A DNA stretch of 11,023 nucleotides from assembly GCA_910592205.1 (NCBI GenBank), contig CAJVPJ010001264.1, positions 1 through 11,023 of the forward strand, in the 5' to 3' direction. The translations under genes were made by a program, and so were the position numbers. The notes under the pieces were generated by a model. That model was not told the origin of the DNA. It did not search any database and worked only from the letters and a program-made list of their open reading frames with translations. The stretch is from Paraglomus occultum. Taxonomy: Eukaryota; Glomeromycota; Glomeromycetes; Paraglomerales; Paraglomeraceae. Position 1 is the stretch's first letter, and each line of letters opens with the position of its first letter. This document shows, piece after piece, positions 1 to 9,042 of this stretch.

Positions 1-388
1 ATGCAAGGCTTTAACGACACAGCCGTTGCAAATTGTCGTAATGGGGTCCCAAACCAAGATCGAGCTGCTATAATTGCGAACCTGATCGCACACGGGGCAA
101 CCAATTATGAGAACTTGAACGTTTTATTTATCTTCCGGGACGGACATTCCATTGGGGGTTGGGGTGCTAATATCAAAGTAAATTTAGCATGGTACTGTAG
201 GAGCTACTCATTATTATCTGTGTTCTGGCTTCTTTAACTATAACATAATTTAGTTCATCGTTCTTCTCTAAAGGGCTAAAACACAACCAGGCGTTCCAGA
301 TGTTACCCATTCAATTCTCAGACTCAACAAGATTTCACCAAATACGGGTAGAGTGGATATTGAAAACTACTCGTTGGCTTGGGATTAA
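1..388 (+). CDS. 3' end of an unidentified protein gene (partial, two exons)
   Basis: An open frame enters from base 1 and I cannot tell whether the ATG at base 1 is the true start. My best model joins 1-191 to 274-388, removing an 82-nt GT-AG intron (donor GTACTG, acceptor TCTAAAG), and ends at TAA 386-388. This gives 101 residues ending in SLAWD. A rival donor at 178 (GTAAAT) with the acceptor at 290 is also possible and gives a different, less protein-like tail. The visible part contains GHSIGGW at about residues 48-54. That fits the G-x-S-x-G nucleophile elbow of alpha/beta hydrolases and lipases, but the protein stops about 50 residues later and no partner Asp/His motif is evident, so the match may be chance. 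I do not recognise the family and assign no function. I am fairly sure some coding sequence is here and much less sure of its structure. Confidence 0.35.
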
Positions 389-1008
389 AACATTTCCCGT
401 CACTTAGCTGAAACTCTTTTTCTTAATTAAAAGTCCAAAACACTTAGCACATTAAAGAGTATTAAAACAATCGAGTTTTAAATAACTATCTTCTTGGGCC
501 TCTCTCAAAATGTGTACGGAATTCATCAGAGTATTGCGATTTCTCCGTGCTCTACGATTACCTGCCATATATTCACACATTAACATTGCCTAGTCGGTTG
601 CTCCAAGATTTCTGTGTATAACCTTGCATCCATGATGTCAGTGAAACAGTGTAAACTTTTTTTGCCCTTGGCACAAACCCACCCAGGCAAGAACTTTTTG
701 GAGATTTTTAGGAAGTGGCCGTACTGGTCTAGGACCTTTATACCAAGGGCGTCTTATTTCAGATAATATACAGTACGCTATAAAGTTTCTTCCACCTGTT
801 CAAGTCAAAATATCACGCTACAATGCTTTCGCAAAATTTGTCACTCAAATGATGCATATCCTTTCTAAAACGATCAATATCAAAACTTTTTTTGCCAGAG
901 CCAAACAGAATTTTGCAACTACTAAATTCTGTGACTACGTCAACGCATACTTTCCAATTCCATCAAACCTCAAAGTTAGTCAAGTTCCTTCGTGAAAGAT
1001 TCGGCAAA
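389..1008 (+). other. Intergenic region upstream of CCT4
   Basis: I see no gene in this 620-bp stretch on either strand. It should hold the CCT4 promoter and 5' UTR. A TATAAA lies at 779-784, about 225 bp before the CCT4 ATG, but its role is unproven. A TTCnnGAA inverted pair, the minimal heat-shock-factor half-site arrangement, lies at 989-996. A third TTC follows at 1000-1002, one base out of ideal spacing. A 14-bp direct repeat (AAACTTTTTTTGCC) occurs at 653-666 and 883-896. None of these is more than suggestive. Confidence 0.5.
653..896 (+). repeat. 14-bp direct repeat pair upstream of CCT4
   Basis: AAACTTTTTTTGCC occurs exactly at 653-666 and again at 883-896, with start points 230 bp apart. 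Each copy is followed by an A-rich stretch ending in CAAAC or CCAAAC. The T-run makes the match less improbable than 14 random bases. It could be a regulatory element or chance. Confidence 0.5.
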
Positions 1009-3627
1009 ATGACTGAAAACAAGGGCGCCTCTCGCAATTCTTTCAAGGACAAAGAAAAACCCGTTGAGGTCCGCCTCAGTAATATCATCGCAGCAAAAGG
1101 TACGCTTAAATAATAACTGCTGTTATATGAGATTACCAAGCTTGACCTGTTCCTTTATTATCCCTTTGTAGCTGTGGGTGACGCAATACGTACCTCACTA
1201 GGTCCAAAAGGTATGGATAAGATGGTAAGTCTCAGAGGGCTTCCATTTTGCATTTACCGCTCAGTAATTTTTAATCAAACAATTAGAGAGTCAGTTGGAA
1301 TTTGCTCGTGGCAAAGATCAATGCATAAACATGACAATAAATTCATTCCATTTTCATCCTATCTTCTGCATGCTTTTATAATCGTTTTCTGTAATAATTC
1401 TTTATGTTGGTCGTTTACGCGACGCGTTGATCCGTCGCTTTTGAATCAGCTTACTCCAATTCGTTACATTGATTTCATTCATTGAGATGCGACTGATTGA
1501 ATCAGCTTAACGTTATTTTCTTGCAATTGTACTATCGCTCCAATCAAAAGTAACTAACAATAAATACTTTTAGATTCAAACGGGAAGTGGAGAAGTGGTT
1601 ATTACGAATGATGGGGCTACGATCTTGAAGCATATGGCTGTCTTGCATCCAGCAGCGAAAATGGTATAGACTGTTCGTTAGTGTCTGATATATTTCACGC
1701 GGAAATGGTCTTCTGATAACCTCTCATCATCATAGCTCGTTGACCTATCAGCTGCACAAGACGTTGAAGCTGGGGATGGAACTACATCAGTCGTAGTTAT
1801 AGCGGGAGCCTTGTTAAGAGCTTCTGAGAAACTTCTTTCTAAAGGTATACAGATAAAAGTTGTGTTTTTTTTTTCGCTGTCTCTTGTCAATTATATTGAT
1901 GTTTACATCATTATTAGGTATACATCCAACAACTATTGCAGAGTCGTTCCAGAGAGCAGCGTCAAAAGCCTCAGAGTTTCTTACGGAAATGTCTACCAAG
2001 ATTGATTTGACCGATCGGGATTCACTCATGAGAGCAGCCAGCACCGCATTGAATTCCAAGGTTTGTCGTTTCTTCTAGGATCCGTAGTAATTTTCTTATA
2101 CAGTCTACTTAACGATTAAACGGAACCATAGATTGTTTCGCAATACTCTGGTCTTCTCGCTCCTATTGCAGTGGATTCAGTTCTCCGTGTAATCGACACG
2201 ACCACAGCCACAAACGTTGACTTGAAAGATGTTCGCATAGTGAAGAAAGTTGGGGGCACCATTGATGATACCGAGTTGGTTGATGGTTTAGTCTTAGCCC
2301 AAAACGTTATCAAGAGTGCCGGTGGCCCGACACACGTTGAGAGAGCAAAGATTGGTCTCATTCAATTCCAATTATCACCACCAAAGCCAGATGCAAGTAT
2401 AATTGATTCTGTTAAACTTGATTATTACAGAAATGCGCATAACCGTTAATCATTTCATTATCCCGCTTATTAGATGGAGAATCAACTCGTTGTAAATGAC
2501 TACCGATTGATGGACAAAATTCTAAAAGAAGAACGACAATATCTGCTAAACATGTGCAAAAAAATAAAGAAAGCAGGATGTAATGTATTGTTTATTCAAA
2601 AATCTATCCTCAGAGATGCCGTCAATGACTTGTCGCTGCATTTCTTGGCCAAATTGAAGATTTTAGTAATTAAAGACATTGAAAGAGACGAGATAGAATT
2701 TATCTGCAAGGTTGAGCTTTTTAGCGGTTTGCTTTTTCTTTTTTGTTTTTGTTTGATACAATTCACGTATATGTTGTATCGATCTAACCTTTTTGGCTGT
2801 TGTAGAGCACAGGCTGTAAACCAATTGCGGATATAGAATCCTTTTCAGAAGAGAAGCTTGGCTATGCAGAACTAGTTGACGAAGTTCAAACGTCGGGTGC
2901 TCGCGTGGTTAAAGTTACTGGAGTAAAGCATAACGGGAGGACGGTCTCTGTGTTGATTCGTGGAGCAAATCAATTAGTGCTTGAAGAAGCCGAACGATCT
3001 TTGCACGATGCACTTTGCGTAGTACGATGTCTAGTTAAAAAGAAGTAAGATTCATATATGTGCCTTATTCGTAGCTACGTTCTGAAGGAAAGTACTGACT
3101 ACTTCTGGCATGCTGCAGAGCACTGATCGCTGGCGGAGGAGCTCCAGAGATTGAAGTGTCGCAAAAGTTGCTTACATATGCGAAAACGCTTAAAGGAATG
3201 GAAGCATATTGCTTTGAAGCGTTTGCTGAAGCACTCGAAGTCATTCCGACAACATTGGCAGAAAATGCTGGACTTAATCCAATTGCGATAGTTACGGAAT
3301 TACGAAATCGACACGCTAAAGGAGAGGCAACAGCTGGCATTAACGTTCGAAAGGTTCGTACTAAAGCAGCCTATAACAGTATCACAATAATGTTCTTATG
3401 TAATTTGTAAAAATTTGTAATACTTTTCAGGGTACCATAACCAATATTCTTGATGAGAACGTGATTCAACCCTTGCTTGTGTCGACAAGCGCGATAGAAC
3501 TGGCAGCAGAAACCGTCAAAATGCTTTTAAAGATTGATGACCTGGTAGGCTACGTCATGCTTTTTGAAAGCCTTTGTTTGTTTGTCTCTAACTTCAAATA
3601 TTATTTTTACAGGTTCAAACGCGATAA
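1009..3627 (+). CDS. CCT4: T-complex protein 1 subunit delta (cytosolic chaperonin TRiC/CCT)
   Basis: This is the delta subunit of the eight-membered double-ring ATP-dependent chaperonin that folds actin, tubulin and other cytosolic proteins. The exons are 1009-1099, 1172-1224, 1574-1663, 1736-1844, 1918-2060, 2132-2392, 2474-2710, 2806-3044, 3119-3353, 3431-3544 and 3613-3627. They join in frame to 528 residues, the usual CCT4 length. Visible group II chaperonin signatures are [11 protein letters not shown] (residues 38-48), NDGATIL (60-66), the nucleotide-binding GDGTT (91-95), GGGAPE (about 413-418) and the C-terminal KIDDLVQTR. The segments KSAGGPT and [10 protein letters not shown] are typical of the delta subunit. 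The ATG at 1009 is chosen because it is the first in-frame ATG and the following residues match the family N-terminus. Intron 6 (2393-2473) has a GC donor; intron 2 is oversized. The gene converges with SMC2. The identity is very secure; individual splice sites are inferred. Confidence 0.96.
1225..1573 (+). other. Oversized intron 2 of CCT4
   Basis: This intron is 349 nt, whereas the other nine CCT4 introns are 68-95 nt. It runs from GTAAGT to TTTTAG and has a good branch-point-like TAACTAAC at about 1550-1557. Inside are an ACGCGT (1422-1427) and a 13-bp direct repeat TTGAATCAGCTTA at 1441-1453 and 1497-1509. The open frame crossing it is a read-through artefact. I found no recognisable RNA gene in it. 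Confidence 0.75.
1441..1509 (+). repeat. 13-bp direct repeat in CCT4 intron 2
   Basis: TTGAATCAGCTTA is present at 1441-1453 and 1497-1509, 56 bp apart. Between them the sequence is AT-rich, with short ATTGA and ATTCATT echoes. Function unknown. Confidence 0.6.
1843..1924 (+). repeat. 9-bp direct repeat at both ends of CCT4 intron 4
   Basis: AGGTATACA occurs at 1843-1851, across the 5' splice site, and at 1916-1924, across the 3' splice site of the 73-nt intron 1845-1917. Exon 5 therefore begins with the same GTATACA as the intron. The reading frame across the join matches the family (LLSKG then [10 protein letters not shown]), so the intron itself is secure. Confidence 0.8.
2393..2473 (+). 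other. GC-AG intron 6 of CCT4
   Basis: Removing 2393-2473 joins PPKPD directly to [11 protein letters not shown], which matches the uninterrupted CCT4 family sequence. The donor is GAT|GCAAGT, which has the strong extended consensus usual for GC donors, and the acceptor is TTATTAG. The nearest in-frame GT donor (GTTAAA at 2411) would insert six extra residues (ASIIDS) in a conserved stretch. Confidence 0.8.
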
Positions 3628-3674
3628 AATTAACTATAGATAAAAAATTAAATAGTATGGCAATGGGAGAATCT

Positions 3675-3680
3675 AATAAA
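3675..3680 (+). terminator. Likely CCT4 polyadenylation signal
   Basis: An exact AATAAA lies 47 nt past the CCT4 stop codon in AT-rich sequence. It is placed as expected for a 3' end signal, though in fungi such hexamers are often degenerate. Confidence 0.45.
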
Positions 3681-3810
3681 GTTTGGGTTAAAAAATATTG
3701 AGCCATTTATTAAAATCGTAAATATTACAAGGGTTTCCAACAACCAACATTTCCTTAAGCACGCAACGGACATCTAATTGATCCCAAAACTTCATCGTTA
3801 TTTGTTACGA

Positions 3811-3816
3811 TTTATT
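3811..3816 (-). terminator. Likely SMC2 polyadenylation signal
   Basis: TTTATT on the plus strand reads AATAAA on the minus strand, 28 nt past the SMC2 stop codon. A second copy sits at 3706-3711, about 133 nt past the stop. Use of the distal copy would make the SMC2 3' UTR approach or overlap that of CCT4. Confidence 0.45.
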
Positions 3817-3844
3817 GATACCACTTACTACACTAATTAACGGT

Positions 3845-6800
3845 TTAACCAATGTAAGACGTTCCATCACGGAACTTTGTTCTGAATAAGACATTAGCAT
3901 TATTAAACATTCCGTCCTTGAGCGACACCACGATAAATTGAGATCCTTTGAACCGTGATTTTAGTAATTGACCAATGTTCTGAGTATGAGATAGATCAAG
4001 TGCTGCATCTATCTCGTCAAGAATGTACATTGGAGCAGGCTTAAATTGGAGTAGTGACAAAATAAGAGATAGTGCAATGAGCGATCTACAAATAACATTA
4101 TAAACAGTAGATTAGCTTGTGATGATTGTTTCGCAATAAATAAGACAAGTGTTGTGAGGGTACCTCTGTCCACCACTGAGCTCAGTCAAACTCTTCTTCT
4201 GAACGCCCCCGAGACAGACTTTAACTTCCAACCCATCAGTTAACTGTTTTCCTTCAAGCGGTTGTAGTTTGGCAAAACTATTGGGTAACAATTCGTTGAA
4301 TATAGGCCCAAACTCTCTACGAAATTTATAGTTGCGTGCGTTATTAAGATTATTAATGCCCTCATCTTAGCGAATCCCTTTATGTTAATTCCCCAATTAT
4401 CTCCACTCTCACACATACCCATTGACTTTCCGCCAAGTCTTTTCCAATGCATCCTTTTTGTAGTTGTCCAGCTGTACAATAGTATCTTCTATGCTCTTCT
4501 TATCTTTCTTCACCTGCGCAAGCATGTTTTGGAGTGATGCTTCCTTCTTCTCAACACTAAACCGTAAAACGAACTAACTCTGAGAATGACATCCCGAATT
4601 ATTGCTGCAAACTCTATTCTTTTCATATCAGACCTCTCAATCATGTTCATGACCTTCGCGTTAACTTTCTTTCTCATTGTGGCATAACGCTCTTCCAATT
4701 GTCGCAACGTTGGTTTAGCCTCATTCATATTGATGGTTGTGAAATCGTATGGAGTATTAGGTTCACCAAATAAACTTGATACAAAAATAATCGTCATCAG
4801 TTGTTAATGACTTTCAGTATAGTACATATGCCGTAAACATCAACTGTTAGACTCACTGTTTCTTCTGCGAAATCCATTCTATATCATCTTCCATTTTCTT
4901 GATTGCTTTTTCAGCATCTCGCTTTTCTTTTTGTGAGCGTTCCACTTCATGCAAAATGCTCGACAGTTCTAATTGTATATCTGTCACTTGTGCATTTTTG
5001 GCCTCTATTGCAGCACGGAGTTCCTTTATCTCCTCATCAAAGGCAAATATCATTTCACTTTCCTTTTGTAGTTCCTTCTGAGAATTGCTAAGCAGCTCCT
5101 GTGCGGAAGATAATCAAGACCGAGTGATAATCAGCAGAGATCAAATTAATGAAAACAAGCGCGAATATGTTGAAGCAGTAACAGACTTGTATATCAGACA
5201 ATTCATCTTTTAGAGTGTTTTTATCTTCGGTTAACTTTCGTATTGTTTCATCTGAAGTTTGAATCTCTTTATCTATGCCTTGGATTTCTTCTTCCGTCTG
5301 TTCTATAAACGTGCAAGCTCGTTAATCAAGAAAGCGCGTAAGCGGAATAAGTCACCCATAAAATAATAACTCAGATTACCCATTTCCAATTGTAGCGTCT
5401 GGACTTCCTGCTGCATGTTTTTCACGCGTTGGTTTTCACTAGCGAGCTCTGATTTCCCTTTTGCAACTCTTTTCTAAAAATAATAAACGTGAGATGTAAT
5501 ATATAAATACAGATGCCATTGAGCATATATCAAACCGCGCCATAGTTACCTCAATCTCCTTCAATTTAGATTCACGATTATTATGGAATTCATCCATTTC
5601 AGCTTCGATCTTTTTGCATGTCTCTAGAGCATCTTTTCGCTTGTCGTTCGATGCAACTATAAGCTTCTCTTGATCAATTAACTGTTGCCTAAGTTCATGT
5701 GTTTGGTTTATAACCTGTTGAAGTTAATACAAATGTGAGTCGAAAAGCCTTTGCATTTAGTTGTAATACTATTGATAGTAGGTTGACCTTAGAGTTACTA
5801 CTGTTTCTCAGACGTTCTTCAAGCAGTCCGGCTTCATGAATTTTCAAATCCAATTTCTTTTTAAGTTCATTATATTTTGCAATGGTCTTCTGTGCGGCTT
5901 GAAGCTCTGCGTTAATCTTGTCTAAGTCCCGTTTGTGTTCATTAATCTCAAGCTTAATAACTCTCAGCCGCTGCATTTTTATCAGTAGACCAGAAGACGT
6001 TGGCTTCGACCCTCCTTGAAGTATGCCTGAAGGATCGTAAACATCACCATCAAGAGTGACTGATCTGGCCTTGACGTTACCGAAGGTTAGTTTTTTCGCT
6101 GTCTCAGCATCAGCACATATAAAAGTGCTACCAAAAGCATGTTCCATAGCAAGAGCTACTTCTCTATCAGCGTTAATAAGCGATAGTGCTAGATCCACTT
6201 TCCCAGGTGCTAGCTTTTTGGCTGCACTAATTTTCTGTTTAAAATTATTTGCATGACAAAATAAAAGCATTAGATAAAAATCGATATTTTCCCCTACATG
6301 AAATATCAGTCGACAAATGACTTACTGCTGCTGCCAATACATAGGGTCTAATTTTGTTCAAGGGCAGCAAGGTAAACCGTCTTCGCAGTTTTCCCCTTTC
6401 GAATAGTTGAGTTGCAACAACTTCATTCTCCACGACAACCTAATTGAATAAAAAATTGGGAGTGACTCATGTGTCGAATGACCCTCAATCATTTAACATT
6501 AATCTGACATTGAAATCCATACATTATACAAGCGATCCCCTGCGCATATCTCGAGTGCTGTTGAATAGGTCTCCTTGTCTTTGTCAAGTTTTATGAGCTC
6601 AGCAATTAGCCCTTTGACCTTTGAACGATCAAAAGAGGGTGAAGGATCTGTATAGGTAAATTCCAACCCCCCCAGTTGCGACGTTAACGAATCCAAATTC
6701 TAAGGCCAAATTAAGATAAAATTTGTCCAATGAATCCAAGTTAGGATCTTGTAAGATTAAAGAGTAGACAAACACGTGATGTCCTGTTCTCTACCTCGCT

Positions 6801-8875
6801 AAGCTGGCGAATAATTGCCTGCTTTTCTGACTTTCTTTTTAGCAGATCAGCTTCAATAGATAGGTCCCAATTCAATCCGTCCAGTGATTCCTATTAATTC
6901 GATCAATCATCATATAGCTTATCGAGCGCGATGTTTCGATCAAACACCTTAATTGACAAGTACCTTCAATTCGTTGACAATTTTCCTCGCCGTTTCCAAT
7001 TCATTTGTTAATCCTTTGTTGTCTCTTTGAGCGGCCTTGGCAAGTGGTTCCAACTCGGACAACTTTTTTTTAATGTGCGTGACTTGTATTTTTGCTTGTT
7101 CTGTCGCTGTCAATGCTTGAGTTGCTATGCTTTTGGCCTCTATTAAGAAATTAAACACAAAAATTCTGTTTAAAAAATAATTCATCGACCACGTTAATCT
7201 ATAGTTAAATAATTGCCTTGAAGTTGTTCCATGTATCCGTTCTCATGGCCTTCTTCAGCTGATAACCCAGTTGTTAGAGTTTGTAATAGTTCTTCTTCTT
7301 TCCTCACTTGTTCTTGTTTAGCATCGTGCGACTTTTTTATTTGTTCGAATTTATTCTGTAACTTTTCGTATTCAGATTTCTTCTTTGCGAATCCTTGCGT
7401 CATCTTCGGAGCAGCATTGCATACACGTCAAAATTTTTATTGTAATTCCATCTACGTTTATGTACTATAATAAAACGCAACAATTTACCTCATTCCTGTT
7501 GGATATCAGCGACTGTTTATTCTGCAGTTCTTTATCAATTGATGCTTTTTTCAAGTCACATTTAGTATTAATGCGCACAACTTCATTAGAAAGTTCCTTG
7601 ACGCGTTCTCCCAATGCATTATATTTGCCGTTTCCCAATTCCTACAAAGAAAGCATCAATAAACAACATCAATTCATGGGAAGCAGATGTTGGGGAGGAG
7701 GAGGCGACCCACTTTTTCTTTCTTGGCTGTCGTCTGCTCGATATTGCTCTGCAAATAATCAATTTCCACTTTCAACTGATTGCTGGACGCGCGTAATCCT
7801 TCTATCCTATCCTTTTTTGCGCCAAAGTCTGCATCCGTTTTTCGCAATTTTTCCTATTAACGAAACGTTAGGAGGCCATTATTGTAAACCAAATCAAATG
7901 CTGTACACGTACCTCATGCTTTTTGTACTCATATGCGAAAATCAAATGATTCAAACGTTCTATTTCAGTCGATATTTTTTGAAATTCTAGATAAGACCTC
8001 TTTTCCGTTCGAAGTTTCTCTAATTTTGGCTCAATTTCTTCGTGGAGTAGCTAATAATTGAACAAACTGAACACTGAATATATGTATATCTCGCCATACC
8101 AGGCTAGGCATTTGATTTTCTTACAGTAGTTATTTCTTCAACTTTTTTCTCTTTCTTTGCTATTGTCTTCAAGGCCTTTTCTTTTCGATCTTCAAACATT
8201 CTAGTTCCTGCTGCCTCTTCAATCATGGCAAGAATTTCGGGTGGTTTCATATTAAGTACTTTTGTGATTTTCCCTTGCATAATGAGAAAGTGGGGGTTGT
8301 CGATGCTAAGTTGAACAGATTGGAATAGAGTCGTAACGTCTTTTTGTTGAGCTTTATGACCATTGACAAGATATTTGCTTTGGCCACTCATAATCACCTT
8401 GACAAATAAAAAACAAATTGTAGTAAGAAACGAGAAGTAACATTGTAACACTTTGGATCATTCATTATTACTTGTCGAGTGACGGTTATCTGTTTGAATT
8501 GTTCAAACCCAACCGGGCTTTTGCTATGGTCTTCATTGTTGAATATTATTGTTACTGAAGCCTTTGTTATCCCGGCTTGACCGCGTTTGTAAATTAAGTC
8601 TTGCATATTGTTTGCTCTGAGCTAGATAACAAAGTAAGTGATAAATACAGGGAAGGTAGTCGTCACAGTCGACAACAAAGCCCTCATTCATGGCTGATCA
8701 TGCAGACCTGACCCAGCTTTGTCATTCCCAAGACGAAACAGATAGCATCCAGCACATTCGACTTTCCAGTTCCATTAAGACCGGTTATGGCATTAAACTC
8801 GGGATCCCAGCCAGTAATATGGGTACGAACAGCATAAGACTTGAATCCTTCAATAATTAATTCTTCGATACGCAT
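3845..8875 (-). CDS. SMC2: Structural maintenance of chromosomes protein 2 (condensin core ATPase)
   Basis: SMC2 pairs with SMC4 in condensin, the ATP-driven loop-extruding complex that compacts and resolves mitotic chromosomes. Exons in transcript order are 8875-8708, 8621-8472, 8397-8125, 8050-7913, 7853-7713, 7641-7489, 7403-7217, 7139-6964, 6890-6795, 6699-6523, 6439-6326, 6234-5788, 5714-5550, 5473-5380, 5302-5187, 5098-4857, 4774-4634, 4556-4419, 4316-4164 and 4085-3845. They give 1169 residues, the normal family length. The N-terminal ATPase half has Walker [10 protein letters not shown] (32-40), a Q-loop region near NMQDLIY, and [17 protein letters not shown] (140-156). Two coiled-coil arms flank the hinge (about 505-690), which contains GDVYDPSG and QGGS (654-667). 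The C-terminal half has signature LTELSGGQR (1082-1090), Walker B YILDE (D1113, E1114) and D-loop ALDLSHTQ. The start matches the family [14 protein letters not shown]. Intron 7 has a GC donor. The acceptors of introns 6 and 16 end in AAG; intron 6 has an in-frame alternative. Confidence 0.96.
7140..7216 (-). other. GC-AG intron 7 of SMC2
   Basis: Read on the minus strand, exon 7 ends CTTCAAG and the intron starts GCAATT; it ends TTAATAG. The join gives [16 protein letters not shown] in the right frame. No GT donor is available: reading past the exon reaches a stop after seven codons, before any usable GT. Confidence 0.78.
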
Positions 8876-8947
8876 TGTTTTAGAGTATATTAGGTCAGTT
8901 ATCAGTAATGGTAGATAAAATATGTTGAGAGAGTGTTGTTAATATGA

Positions 8948-8957
8948 CGACGCGTCG
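8948..8957 (-). promoter_or_regulatory. MCB-like palindromic site upstream of SMC2
   Basis: CGACGCGTCG is a perfect 10-bp palindrome containing ACGCGT, the Mlu cell-cycle box bound by MBF-type (Swi6/Mbp1-family) factors at G1/S genes in studied fungi. It lies 73-82 bp before the SMC2 ATG, a plausible promoter position. Binding is inferred from the motif only. Confidence 0.5.
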
Positions 8958-9042
8958 CGTGAAATCATAGTACTATGGAATCACTCGGTCATGTGATCTT
9001 TGACAAATCCAAAATATTCCCGAATATTAATATGAAGGCATA

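Noticed and set aside
892-1008. In-frame 39-codon N-terminal extension of CCT4
   Set aside because: The open frame begins at a TTG, not an ATG, and no in-frame ATG lies upstream. The family N-terminus aligns from the ATG at 1009.
1174-1485. 103-codon plus-strand frame as a separate small protein
   Set aside because: It starts inside CCT4 exon 2 and simply reads into intron 2.
2393-2473. GT donor at 2411 for CCT4 intron 6 instead of the GC donor
   Set aside because: It would add ASIIDS inside a conserved stretch of fixed length, and GTTAAA is a weaker donor than GCAAGT.
4899-5091. Overlapping plus-strand frames of about 60 codons
   Set aside because: Both are shadows of SMC2 exon 16, whose minus-strand coiled-coil reading joins correctly to its neighbours.
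7385-7990. 201-codon plus-strand open frame
   Set aside because: It runs antisense to SMC2 exons 4-6 and their introns. Those exons have clear SMC2 coding character and correct splice joins, while this frame reads as low-quality Phe/Ser/Cys-rich sequence with no family likeness.
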